Source of the DNA: Pyronema omphalodes
Taxonomy: Eukaryota; Ascomycota; Pezizomycetes; Pezizales; Pyronemataceae
DNA: 64,000 nt
Assembly: GCA_024516155.1 (NCBI GenBank)
Contig: JAJJXM010000030.1
Location: 496,001-560,000 of the forward strand
Direction of reading: 5' to 3'
Shown here: positions 1 to 10,836 of the stretch, one piece after another
Layout of the letters: each line of letters begins with the position of its first letter
Position numbering within the stretch: the first letter of the stretch is position 1
Made by a program: the position numbers and the translations under genes
The notes under the pieces: generated by a model
What the model was told of the DNA's origin: nothing
Database searches by the model: none
The model's input: the letters and a program-made list of their open reading frames with translations, nothing else

Positions 1-660
1 TTCAAAATAATCAACTTATTGAACCAGCTTCCCGAGTCGGTATCGGCGTTAGGGTTACTATGAATCCGGCCAGCCAGCCAGCCGAGATCTAGCCCAGATA
101 CAATCGATCCATCGATCCATCCAGCCTGCCTGTCGGGAGATGTATCAAACATAAAATCTGTGTCTAGACTTCTAACTTCCATCTTCCAACTTCCAACTTC
201 CTAACTTCCAAGCCTCCAAGCAAGTTCTGTCATCACCCTATATATCGAGTCCCCCAGTCCACAGTCCGCAGTCCGCAGATTTTCCAGATCCCCCGAGTCC
301 CCAAGTCCCGAGTCCCGAGTCCCGTGACATACTTCCACCCTGCTATTCTACTATAAATCTCGGCATACATACATACATACAATTACATACCTACCTACAG
401 CATCAGATACACAGCAACAGCAACAGCAACATCGGTGCATACATACAGGGCTATGTGGCTGTGGCTGTGTGGGGGCGATATGTAGGATAAATATAGCCGG
501 CTACAGTATGATCTGTAGAATCTGTATGATCCTTATGGTGGCATATGTATCTTCCGAGCTCGCCGCTCGGCACGGATGATGCTGGTGTATGCGGAGGAGT
601 TAGGGCATGGGGTGTTTGAACTTTGGGGTGCACAGCCCCGATCTTGGCACGCTACTTATA

Positions 661-775
661 GGATGGCGAGATGGTGGAGATGGTAGATGATGGAGATGGT
701 GGATGGTGAGATGGAGATGGTGGAGATGGAGATTAGATGTGATGTGGAGATATGCATGGAGGATATGGAGGATAG
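661..775. repeat. GATGG/GGAGAT simple-repeat tract
   Basis: Degenerate GATGGTGGAGAT-type purine-rich units run through this stretch. It appears to be an ordinary microsatellite-like tract with no coding potential. Confidence 0.7.
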
Positions 776-981
776 GGAATGACTATACTTGGGTAAGTTC
801 ACTGGGATAAATTCTTAAGGAGTGTAACATTGGATTATTATTCAGTGAATTTGTTTATTTGTTTGAACTTTGAAGCTACCTGGTATGTAGACTTTTTGTT
901 TGTTGCCGGCGAAAGTCTATGTATTCGGAGTCGGAGTACTCGAACGGTCGGAATACCATATTCGGTATGTACCAGTCATAT

Positions 982-1089
982 CGTGATGCTGTTTGTTGCT
1001 GGCGTGATATAACATCGCCAAGGTTTCAAAGTATCACGCCAGTTATAACGTGACGGTGTTTGTCGCTGGCGTGATATAATATCGCCAAG
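982..1089. repeat. Diverged direct repeat, 41-bp units
   Basis: Two 41-bp copies, at 982-1022 and 1049-1089, match at all but a few positions. Most of the differences are C/T transitions. The spacer contains an inverted copy of the GGCGTGATA core (around 1031-1040). The transition bias would be compatible with repeat-induced point mutation, but two short copies are weak evidence. Confidence 0.6.
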
Positions 1090-4000
1090 CCGAATCAACA
1101 ACGGTGTATGTACACTGTACATACATACTCTAGGCCAGTCTGCATAGTCGGACTCCAGAGTCCTCGGAGAGTCGGGGTATGTACCAGTGATACGGCGGTA
1201 CTGTTTTGTGTACATAAACGAGGCGACAAATCAACCACCAAGGTCTAATATCTGCCAAGTCTTCCGCCAAGACTTACCTCCAAATCTTTCTATGTAGTCA
1301 CCATAAATCCTCAGATTCCAATCCAATCCACACTGCACGTTTCATTTACCCAAGAATTACAGATCAATTAACCTTAACCACGAGTCTAGAATCCTCAGTC
1401 TATCCCTAATTCCCCAGGTATCAGCCGAGAAAATATCTAGGGTCCGTATGCATGTATGAGTAGTACATCATAGCCTAGGAGGTTAAAAAATAAGAGGGTT
1501 ACGTACGCACGTCGCACACCAGCCTTAATTACGAAGCTTGGTGAGGTTTGGTGAAAGCTTAATGGATGCTTGATGGATGCCAAGATTAGCTAGTGATGTC
1601 TTGGATGTTCTTGGCGATCGGAAGGATGTGAACCGATCATGCTATGGCAGAAGATTGCTTTTCGGAATACGTACACACAATGAATTGGTTGTAACTTGAT
1701 AAGGTGGTAAGAATGATTAGGAGCTTTGTTGATGCTGATGTTGAGGGTTGAAAATAAGGTCGAAAAATATGCCATTGCACGTGATCTTTGGGGGGAAATA
1801 TGTGAGGGGTCGTGGCATAATAGATATGAGTTCGTGGATAATAAATCCACGAACCCTTTGATGCCACTAATTCAAGAATATCGGGCTAGATACGAAGATC
1901 CAAGGGTTATATATATTGTAGTGTAGGTACAAACCGAACTCCGACCCGAATATCAATACATTGCCGAAAATAACCCTACCGCCTTAAAACTCTGAGTCCT
2001 AAGGTACTAGATCAAAACAGAAATGTTACTGACTGAAAATAATTTAAAGTCGGGTTGAATATTCACATAAGAATTGCAAGGTGGTGATTGAATGATAGCA
2101 ACTAAAAGGATCGATGTGGTTTGTTGAAAGGAATCCGGCACCGGAGGTAATTATGAAAATGGGAACATGGAGATACGTTTTCATGTTCTTTTGTAAAGTA
2201 TTTGTTATTCGACACCACTTTATATAATCCACGGCCCTTGCTCATTCAAAATAATGAGCACCAGCTTATACGAAGGCAGTATTGATGAGAACATAAACAA
2301 AGTAGCAAATTTGAAATCGCAGGCTCAGAAACAGGCACCACAGATTATCTGCAGTGCGCATCACTTTTCAAGTTCCAACTTTTCACTTATCTGATGACAT
2401 AACCAAAGCTCGTATTACTGTTTCAAGCGGCGAGCCATGAAATAGTTACTAGTCACTAGCTATCAGCTGCTTCCGCAACTGTCTGCTATCTAAGACATCT
2501 GGCCAACACCATACTGACCCATGATAAGAGTGAGACAGTCCCAACCTCATATGATGTTCGAACTCTACGGGATATGAGCCGGACTTTGAATTTAGATACA
2601 GGCTGTGTTTGTGGATATAAAGGATATTAAGCTGGGTAACTAGTGGCATTACAGAGAATCGCCGGAGGATGTTGCGTTTTCTGACAGCATTTCAGTCGCA
2701 CCACGCAACTAGTAGCTCAGAAAAGATGCCATAGACTAGTCAGCGGTGAAAGGTATTTGAAACGCAATTTAATATTTCCATCTCTATTCAAGTTGAGAAG
2801 TACTTAGAAGTACTGTCTTTTGTCTGCTATATTTTGTATCGTTACTTTAAAGTCCCAACTTTGACATCATCGTCACCCGTAAATACCCCCACTCCTGACC
2901 AGCTGCAGCTATCATATGTCTTAGCACAGTGATATCGGTAAACTATAAACAATACCGTAGCTGTCACTGTAACTAATAAAGTCCCGAGTACCGAAACGTA
3001 CATCCGGAATCTGATTCGTGGGCCAATTAATCGATACATCAGCTGCGCCACCATTGTCACGATCGACATCGTACAACTGTCACGAACCAGAATCCGAGTT
3101 TCAGATTTAGAAATGCTCGGGTATAAGATAAGTCCGAGGTTCTGTTGTATCACTGCAACTGCAAACGTCAGGGCAACTGCCTTCCACGAAGCAGCAAAGA
3201 ACTTTCAACGATTATAGTTAGAATTTGCTATCACAGACTTTCTAAGCCTCGCCCTTCTTCAGACAATCTCTGGAGTTACGGTTCTTCTGTAGCTAGGTCT
3301 CAATTTTATGGGGTACGCTGTACAAATGGCACCCCTGAGGTTAGGCTATGTTGTCTCAGTAAATAGCTGGTATCAAGACAAGCCAGAGATCAAAGCTGTT
3401 TGAGATGCTCAATACAGGTCTTTTATGTGTTACAGCAGTCAGTCAATGTCCTGGTCGCAAACTCTATCGAAAACAGTAAGTTTGTGAATTCGGGTCTCTA
3501 GCCCTGGCCGAAAGACGCCGCGCGCGGAGCTTCTATTATCTATAGTTAAAGGGCTAAGTGGGGGCTGAGCTCTCTCTGAGCCTCAAAATACTCAAAATAT
3601 CTGAACTATTATCCGATTACGAGTTCGAGGACTGTCGCTGACAGCTCAAAGCGATGCATAGTGTTTTTGATCAGCTTCCAATCGCTTAGCACATCCCGTT
3701 CCATATCACTGGATCTACCTCCGCCTCACCAACGGGACCAAAATATTTACAACAGCCGAGGACCCTGAAAGATTAGAAATAATTCTGGTGGAGCCGAAAT
3801 TGTAGGGGGTTTTCATACCGAATACCAACTAATCATTATTTTTAACCAACTACCGTGGCTGAGCATAACGCCAATATTCGCCAAGGCCCAGGGATTATCC
3901 ATTTTTAACAACTTAGGGCTCCACCCCCAAGGCTTACCCTGAGCACATCAACACAACCCTGTCAACGGGCGGCCGCGGCCGAAGATCCCGAGCCGTAGTA

Positions 4001-5383
4001 CGCTCGGACAAGCACAGACACCCGAAACTCCGCTCGGGCCGTAGTGCGAAGCCATAGCACTATCACTCGGGGTCTGTGTTCATCCGCTCACCTGTTCCAA
4101 CTTTCATCCTATCCTGAAATCTCGGAGATTAGGAATGTTCCAGAAGAATGCTCATCTATCTTCAACTATGCTTTGTCTGCGAGACAAAAGAGAGCACGGT
4201 TGGGGAATTCAGAATTAGAATGTCATCTGTGTGTTATGAAGTGTCCCGGGGAAAGAACGGGTTCAATATGTACACTTATACACTCCAGATTTTGAGTTTC
4301 GGAATTGGGTCAGGGTTTATTACATGACGGTCGTGGTTATGTCTCAACAATAATGGGTAGACGTTGTGAATCTCTCAACAATGCTTTGGTACCATGGAAT
4401 TCGTTCAACCGCGCTAGCCGCGTTGCCAATGAAGTCACATAAAATCACTAACTGTAGACCATGCATGCGATTTCTAGCCATATCGTATTGTATTTCAACA
4501 CTTTATGCCTCAGATTGTCCCGGAAAGCACCTGCGCGACTGTAAATTTGATGACAAAAATATAGGGTCGATGTGTCGCGTCTTACACAGCGTGCAAATAT
4601 TGTAATTAGCCGAGTGTGGGTGTTCATTGCGTTTGTCGCGCCAGCCTTACGAGAGAAGCGGCTATGTATCGATTCGCACATATTGATGAAGTAGAAACGA
4701 AGCTGTCGCAAATTAACAGTGAAGATGAAGTAGCTGATGATGTAAAGCCCCCGGTTATTAGTACTGCCGGCATCGCTGCATAAGCAGCAATGATGAGCTA
4801 CATTGGGACTAAGTGATCGGGGTGTAAAAGGCCGTTGATATGGTGCTTAGTGATATAATGATGTTATATTGCTTCTGAAGAGAGAATGTGTGATAACCAC
4901 AGACTCAACTTCAGGAATGTAAGTCCACCAATCTACGGCCGCTCGAACTTCGTTCATGTCATGGAGATTGATTCCATCAAAACAATACGAAAATCTCTCA
5001 CGACGTCATTTAACTCATCATTCCTCATGGAAAGAACCATCGTGGGGGGTATGTGCATCAACCTATCGGATCTATTTTGCACCTGCATTCCCGCCGCGGA
5101 AGCTTTGTACTTTCTTTGGGCGTTTGAACTATCCACTAAGTGCAGCATCTCATCTGAAAACCACCCCCTACAGCTGCCTACGTTCTAGCCAAAGTTTAAA
5201 CCTGCCTTAGCCCTCACGTCGAAATATATATATAGCCCATCCAACTTCCAACGGGCGCCAGCGTCAGTCAGCAAATTTTCCAACCTAACCAGCCCCACTC
5301 CCGACGATTACCTGCATATCTCCGCGGCGGACCATTTTGCATCACTGCATCTGCAATCTTCATCTTATCATCTGATAGCCACG

Positions 5384-6046
5384 ATGCAACCGCGCCAACG
5401 CCAGTCGGCTGTCATCCATCCATATCTTCCGGACGGTCATCCCTACCTTCCCGCCATTTCACGCCCTCCACGCGAAATGGCGCCTCCCCCGCCTGCTCCG
5501 ATTGTAACTACCCATGCCACCCGCGAAAATCGAACCCGGCTCCCAGTCTTCAAATGCAGTTCCGCCTCGTGTTCATCATCCCCATATTCCAACCGTGTAG
5601 GGATCAACGCACACTACCTGCATACCCACGGTGCCTTGCCATGCACGAAGAGCATTTACAGCTCCGTGGATCGGCATAGGATTACCAGGGTCTGTGAGCA
5701 GTCGGAGAAGGGGGGGTATAAGTATGTAGTATCGATGGAAAAACCAGTGGTGAAGGATATTATGCATCGTGCCATCGCGAATCTCGCTTGTGGGTGCTCA
5801 TTGAAGGTGGAACTATCGGAGGAGAAGAGTATTGAGAGGATTGCGAGGGAGGAGAGGGGTCATGAGTGGGTTATCAATAGGTTTAGGGAGGAGGAATCGG
5901 CATTGTTGACTTGTTATAAGCAAGTAGTGAAAGGAACACGGGTGCGGTGTCTTGGTTTATTTATGGCTGATGATTTACGACGTCACGTGTCTTGGCGAAT
6001 ATCTAGTTCGGAGTTTAGAATGAATTTGGGTTATGATTGTTTTTGA
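5384..6046 (+). CDS. CGC-box family protein 1 (hypothetical)
   Basis: This is a 220-residue uncharacterised protein and the first of four same-strand genes sharing a Cys/His arrangement. It has a Pro-rich N-terminus (residues 1-45). An H-x-L-H-x2-H-G-x4-C stretch follows near residues 77-88, then a basic HRI segment and an N-L-A-C-G-C box near residues 133-138. The downstream CxxC present in the relatives is not clean here. The start at 5384 is the first ATG, and a run of TATATA lies about 150 bp upstream. The C-terminus (after about residue 190) has no counterpart in the other members, so the 3' end could be altered by an unseen intron or a frameshift. No function is known to me; metal binding is an inference from the Cys/His pattern. 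Confidence 0.6.
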   Translation: MQPRQRQSAVIHPYLPDGHPYLPAISRPPREMAPPPPAPIVTTHATRENRTRLPVFKCSSASCSSSPYSNRVGINAHYLHTHGALPCTKSIYSSVDRHRITRVCEQSEKGGYKYVVSMEKPVVKDIMHRAIANLACGCSLKVELSEEKSIERIAREERGHEWVINRFREEESALLTCYKQVVKGTRVRCLGLFMADDLRRHVSWRISSSEFRMNLGYDCF

Positions 6047-7716
6047 GAAATATGGGACGGAGATTAAGAAATAGATGAAGAGTGGGTTATATGGTTTCAG
6101 GAAGCCGTCGGTAACTTGTCTGAGCAAATGCAACATCAAGGCGAAGAAGGGTAAGGAAATTGTCAAATGCCCAGCAGTAGCATGGCTGAATTTTGTAGTG
6201 AGTCGGTGGTTGGGTGTGCAGTAAAATCTACACATTTAGTTTCTCTGCTCACGTGCCCCGTTACACTGTTCATTTGAGAAGCCGGTATATGTATCAAGGA
6301 AAGAAAATACCCTTTGCGACAACTACCCGAACCAAGTATCTGCGCGATTAACTTACGTGCATGTTTTTATTTTGCGAAACGTTTTCGGATCCAGACAAAG
6401 CGACAACCCGTCGATCACCCGGTTTGAAATCGATCATCACTAGTTGCATCACACGTTATCACACGATCGAGGGCAAGGCGTGCTATGCTGTATATATTCC
6501 TAGACAAACACCAGTACTTAAGCGCGCGTTCATAGCAGTTTCATAAACGATTTCTGCTTTGCATGTCCTATGGTTTCATATGGCCAAGGTGATGGTGTTT
6601 GACTCCCGAGGGTATGCTATGACGACAACAGGTCCTACATCAATCGGGAGCTGGGATCAGCGTTACCCACCATTTCTTTCAAATCGACTTTATTCTATTA
6701 TGACGATGAATATTTGATGAGGAGGAAACTGTTCGTTACTGGCGAATCATATAACATACGGCAATATGTGTTGTGGAGAAAATCTCTGAGAATCCTCATA
6801 ACAAAAAGCGAATATAGGACAGTATATCCTGGTAGCCCTACCGATAGCAACGGCAGTGATCCCTGTACGTGCGAGCAGATCATGATGACACAAGAGAGGT
6901 GGGGGGCCGGAAAGTGTAATAACTTGTCATTTTATTATCCATTTAAGTTTACATGCAAGTGTAAACTAAAAACATCTATGAAATGCAAAGTGATACCTAT
7001 GGGAATTCGGATATTCGAAGAAACCAACTTGCAGGATGGCTGTGATGCACATCGGAAAAAAAGTGCAGAGGATATGTGGTATTCAGTCTGTGAAAAAAAA
7101 AATGCTGTTGGAATAAGAAGAGGTATGATATAATCAAGAGAAAGATGGAAAAGCGGTATGTGGCGTCTCGCTAAGCAAGGATCCTTGTCTAAATTGCCGG
7201 CGTAATACACAGAATGGGGCATGACGATGGAATGAGGACTTGTAGAGATGTACGAAGGTTTAATGAGCGGAATGCATTACCCAGCCAGGGTTAGGTCCTG
7301 GGGCATGTTTGGCGGCTATCCCTTGCAAGATTCAGAACAGAATTCAAAAAATCAAGGAATGGTATAATTGGGTATGAGAATTCCGTGTTTGCTGTCTATG
7401 CAGCTGATCATTCACTGCTGTGGCGTGAAAATAGTAAGACATTCCTGGCGGTTGGTTAGCAGGAAGTATTTCACTTCTCAAGCTAGTATCGTTTTCTACG
7501 TGATGTTTACTTTGATATAACTATAGTAAAACTACGCCGCCATGCATAGAAGTTGGGAATCGTTCTATTCATGCGTTTCAATTTACTGCATACAAATGCA
7601 TCTGTCCTAATGGTTACAATGACAATACTACATGTGCACATGTAATCTGTGCTAAAACAGCACTTAAGATGACCATTTAGGCCCAGTTCCATCTCGAGTC
7701 CCTTGCATCTTTCGAT
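6047..7716. other. Intergenic region between CGC-family members 1 and 2
   Basis: There is no well-supported gene here. An open frame at 6717-7133 is listed separately as a weak candidate. A short Cys-containing frame starting at an ATG near 6074 (C-x3-C then a basic stretch) could be a detached 3' piece of the upstream gene, but I cannot join them convincingly. Confidence 0.45.
6717..7133 (+). CDS. Possible Cys-rich hypothetical protein
   Basis: An open frame of 138 residues starts at the ATG at 6717. It contains a G-x-G-K-C stretch followed after 14 residues by F-T-C-K-C, faintly resembling the G-x-C and L-x-C-G-C boxes of the flanking family, but the spacing is far too short and the key Gly is lost. 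It lies between two genuine-looking family members on the same strand. It may be a degenerate copy or chance. I do not recognise any function. Confidence 0.25.
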   Translation: MRRKLFVTGESYNIRQYVLWRKSLRILITKSEYRTVYPGSPTDSNGSDPCTCEQIMMTQERWGAGKCNNLSFYYPFKFTCKCKLKTSMKCKVIPMGIRIFEETNLQDGCDAHRKKSAEDMWYSVCEKKNAVGIRRGMI

Positions 7717-8244
7717 ATGCCCTCGCAGGCCTTCATAACTACCCCCAAGGTAAAGCAAGGCCTACTCGCTCGGATTCTATCGCATCTCACCTCGACAAAA
7801 ATGAATCAACGATACTCATCAGACCAAGCATCACGGCAGTGCCTTATGAGTGACGACACTTGTGTGTGGAAACAAAACAAGAGAAAAAAAGCCGACTCAG
7901 CCGAGCACTGCCAACATCTTTTTGAGGTTCACAACATCGGAAAATGCAATGATCATAAAAACCACACGTCAATAGCTCAGCATAACGGAACTCGGTTTAA
8001 CAAAATCACTTCGATTCACTACAAGAGGACTAAAGACGGCCGGATGTTGGTGGCAGAGCTCAGTTGTGGCTGCGAAACCGAGCCAAATGGTGCGGCATTT
8101 CACGACACGGTGGAATGGTGTGATCGTTGTACGGGATGGGACACTGAGGCGAAATGGAAAGTTGGGGATTTGCGGTGCGGAATTGTTTTGACGAGAGAGA
8201 AGATCCCGAAACGACGCCGTGGTATTTTCAAGGCGTTTCGCTGA
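7717..8244 (+). CDS. CGC-box family protein 2 (hypothetical)
   Basis: This 175-residue protein is the shortest and clearest member of the local family. From about residue 69 it carries H-L-F-E-V-H-N-I-G-K-C, then some 40 residues of basic/polar linker, then A-E-L-S-C-G-C near residues 109-115, and after about 18 residues W-C-D-R-C. The C-terminal tail is strongly basic (RRR near 170), so nuclear location is possible. The same boxes recur in the genes at 10837 and 14397. The start is the first ATG of the frame. No intron is needed. I do not recognise a named domain; a small zinc-binding fold is inferred from the ordered H-H-C-CC-CC residues. Confidence 0.6.
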   Translation: MPSQAFITTPKVKQGLLARILSHLTSTKMNQRYSSDQASRQCLMSDDTCVWKQNKRKKADSAEHCQHLFEVHNIGKCNDHKNHTSIAQHNGTRFNKITSIHYKRTKDGRMLVAELSCGCETEPNGAAFHDTVEWCDRCTGWDTEAKWKVGDLRCGIVLTREKIPKRRRGIFKAFR

Positions 8245-10836
8245 ATTTATTTCCGCTCGAATCATTGTCACCAGTCTTATCAATATTTAAGTTGTCGATT
8301 TGATTCGCCCTGTGCAGGAGCGAGGCATGGCGGCCGATCTCGCGCATATTTCATGTATAAACGAATTATGCACATGTTCTACAATGTTCCGCACATCTTC
8401 CAATTTGTGTGTTCGAGGCAAGCCAATTAATCCTTATTAATTCATTGAAAAAGTGCACCTTAATTTGCATTGCTTACTCAAGGAATGAACCTTACCGGTA
8501 TCACGCAATCTGAACCAAGGTGTGAGACACTTAGTGGCGCCGCCCAAATTTCCAAATGCCGTGCCCCCTTACTAAGCCTCGAGTGATACCTGATGATCGT
8601 TCGCTATCATGCAGCTCCGAGCTCAACCCAATTTATGCTACCCGCCGGCGCAGTTTTTTGCCTTTACTTTCCTAATCCTCATCCACACTGCACTATTATT
8701 AACTTTTCTCAACGCTCTCTTCCATCTCTAGCATATTGGAAGACTGATTGTATACATTCATGGTTTGTCGGCGGCGCTATGACGTGCTTATACTGAAAAG
8801 TGGTTTACGACGGGACATAGAAGGATGTACAGATGTATTTTTATAAAGGCGTTCGTGGTTACCCGCTCTGTATTATTCCTACAGTAGTAGTTATCATGAT
8901 GTATTTGAGTCGTACAGAGACGCTGTCCAATATACTCGCCTGCACCATCAATGAGCAGGTGGCCTCCTGGCGTTTATCGCTCGACGGCCATTCCTTTAAA
9001 CTGAATTTTTAACGCAAGGATTGATCTCTGAGTTTTACTTTATCATTTTCGGATCTTCAAATTTACTCCAGCGAACAGTTGACAACGTTTCCTCCGTAGA
9101 ATGAGGAACAATATCAAAGATGGTTAAAGATTTCTAGGGCTTTCGTAATCCTATCGGAATCACCGTGAAAGAAGATTAGATAATGAAAAATGATTAAGCG
9201 GAAATAAGTTATGTTTATAATTCATATTTTTGATCCAATAAATTGACGGAAAGCTTGATGCAACCAAAAACTGGCCGCTCTATGTACCTCAAACACGAAG
9301 CACTATCCATATATGTTTAAATCATATTCAGTTTAGTGCGCTGTGCGCTTATAATCCATGCGCACCGTGCAGGGCATCTAAATCCCAACGCCGATCACTT
9401 CAATCCCATAGACAGAACTACTACTCCTTCTACCCCACCACCGCATTCTGAAACAAAGCCCGAATTTGTTATTTAGCTTTATCGATATTATATTCTACAT
9501 TCAATTTTTGGTCATAAGGAGAGGCTCAGATATATGATCCATCTACCAACATCAGACCACAAAATCATGATCTGAGACTGCTTTACTCGCAATTTCAGCA
9601 CGTCTTCACAAATTGAGCCGATTATAATTACTACTATCAAATGCAGCAGGAGAGATACAGTACGGAATTTTCTATCTCAATATCAGGATGATACCATAAT
9701 TGCTTCTTCACAAAGAAAATCACAGGCTATAGAAAGACGACATGACCCCCCCTCCCCCCTTTAAACCGCCAAAACCCAGAACGAACCTACTTGGGGGCTG
9801 ATGTTGAACTACTGCTCATAATAAGTGCTTCAGGTGCTTCATGTGCTTCTTGTGCCTCTCGTTGATGTTCTTTCAGTATAGCAAGACGTCGTACTCCAGC
9901 CGCATCCCATAAAGGTACTAGAAGATTGCCATGGCTAGTACCCGGAGTCCAGACCACTGGATGGCTGCGAGTCTGACAGAAAGATTGAAATAAAGAATGC
10001 GGGAGTGAAAGATACCTTGGAAGGGGCGTTTATTAGAGAGCAGGAGCTGGATGCAGGGTGCTACATCATGAGCTACTGAGTTTGGGAAAAGGTAGCATGA
10101 AAGGTGGAGATGAAAGAAACTTTTGCAATTGAATTATCATTCTTTATGTTGTAAACAGTCAGAATAGCCTTTTGTAAGCTCCCCGTAGCACTGTAAATAT
10201 ACTCATCTCACGGGTTCTCTTAGGCATCTGTAAATATTGTAAGTTTCGTGGTTGGAGTTAAGTGGGAAATGAGGACATATCACCTTTTCCCTGCATATGT
10301 TTACATTCTGCATACAAAACGTTTCTCACTTTTTATCGTGTGTTTTTGCTCAGTTCACAAAGAGGTTTACGAACCACCTGGCTGTAGTTCCAATAAAACT
10401 ATGTACTGTACGCTAGCCTAAATGTTTTTAATTTAAAGAAATAGTATAGACGTTGTTATACTACAAAAATCTATTTAAAAAAACCACCGTGCATGGAAAG
10501 TTTAAAGATACCTTGTGTGTCGACAAGCAAGGGCCACAACGTCGTAAATTCTTACGCATAATGCACTTGGCAACACTAGAAACTGAGTAATCGTACCCCG
10601 GGACAAATCTATGATTGGAAAACTTTCTGCCTTTAGTGCTGAAACGTCAGCAACCATGATTCCCCAATGAAAAAAGCGAAACATGTTCGGTTGGACCATC
10701 CATTCCAATTACTCCTGACATATGTAAATCGCCATAACATATTGTCTTGTCCCTCAACCCATCATCGCAAAAGTTTTGAGTCATTCAACTTGCCAGCGTT
10801 CATTCACCCTTTCGGTATCGGAAGCAGATCTGCATT
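8245..10836. other. Intergenic region, no supported gene
   Basis: About 2.6 kb of moderately AT-rich sequence with only short chance frames. It contains the promoter of the gene at 10837. No repeats of note were seen. Confidence 0.55.

Larger units (their letters stand above)
1..5383. other. Intergenic region, no supported gene
   Basis: I see only short open frames here, none with a recognisable domain, a coherent intron structure or a family resemblance. The stretch holds simple repeats (CAGCAA near 410-430, GATGG-rich DNA at 661-775) and a diverged direct repeat at 982-1089. A short minus-strand frame at 2842-3153 contains a hydrophobic segment but has no other support. Confidence 0.55.

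Noticed and set aside
2842..3153. 103-residue minus-strand frame with a hydrophobic helix
   Set aside because: No further support, and surrounded by non-coding sequence.
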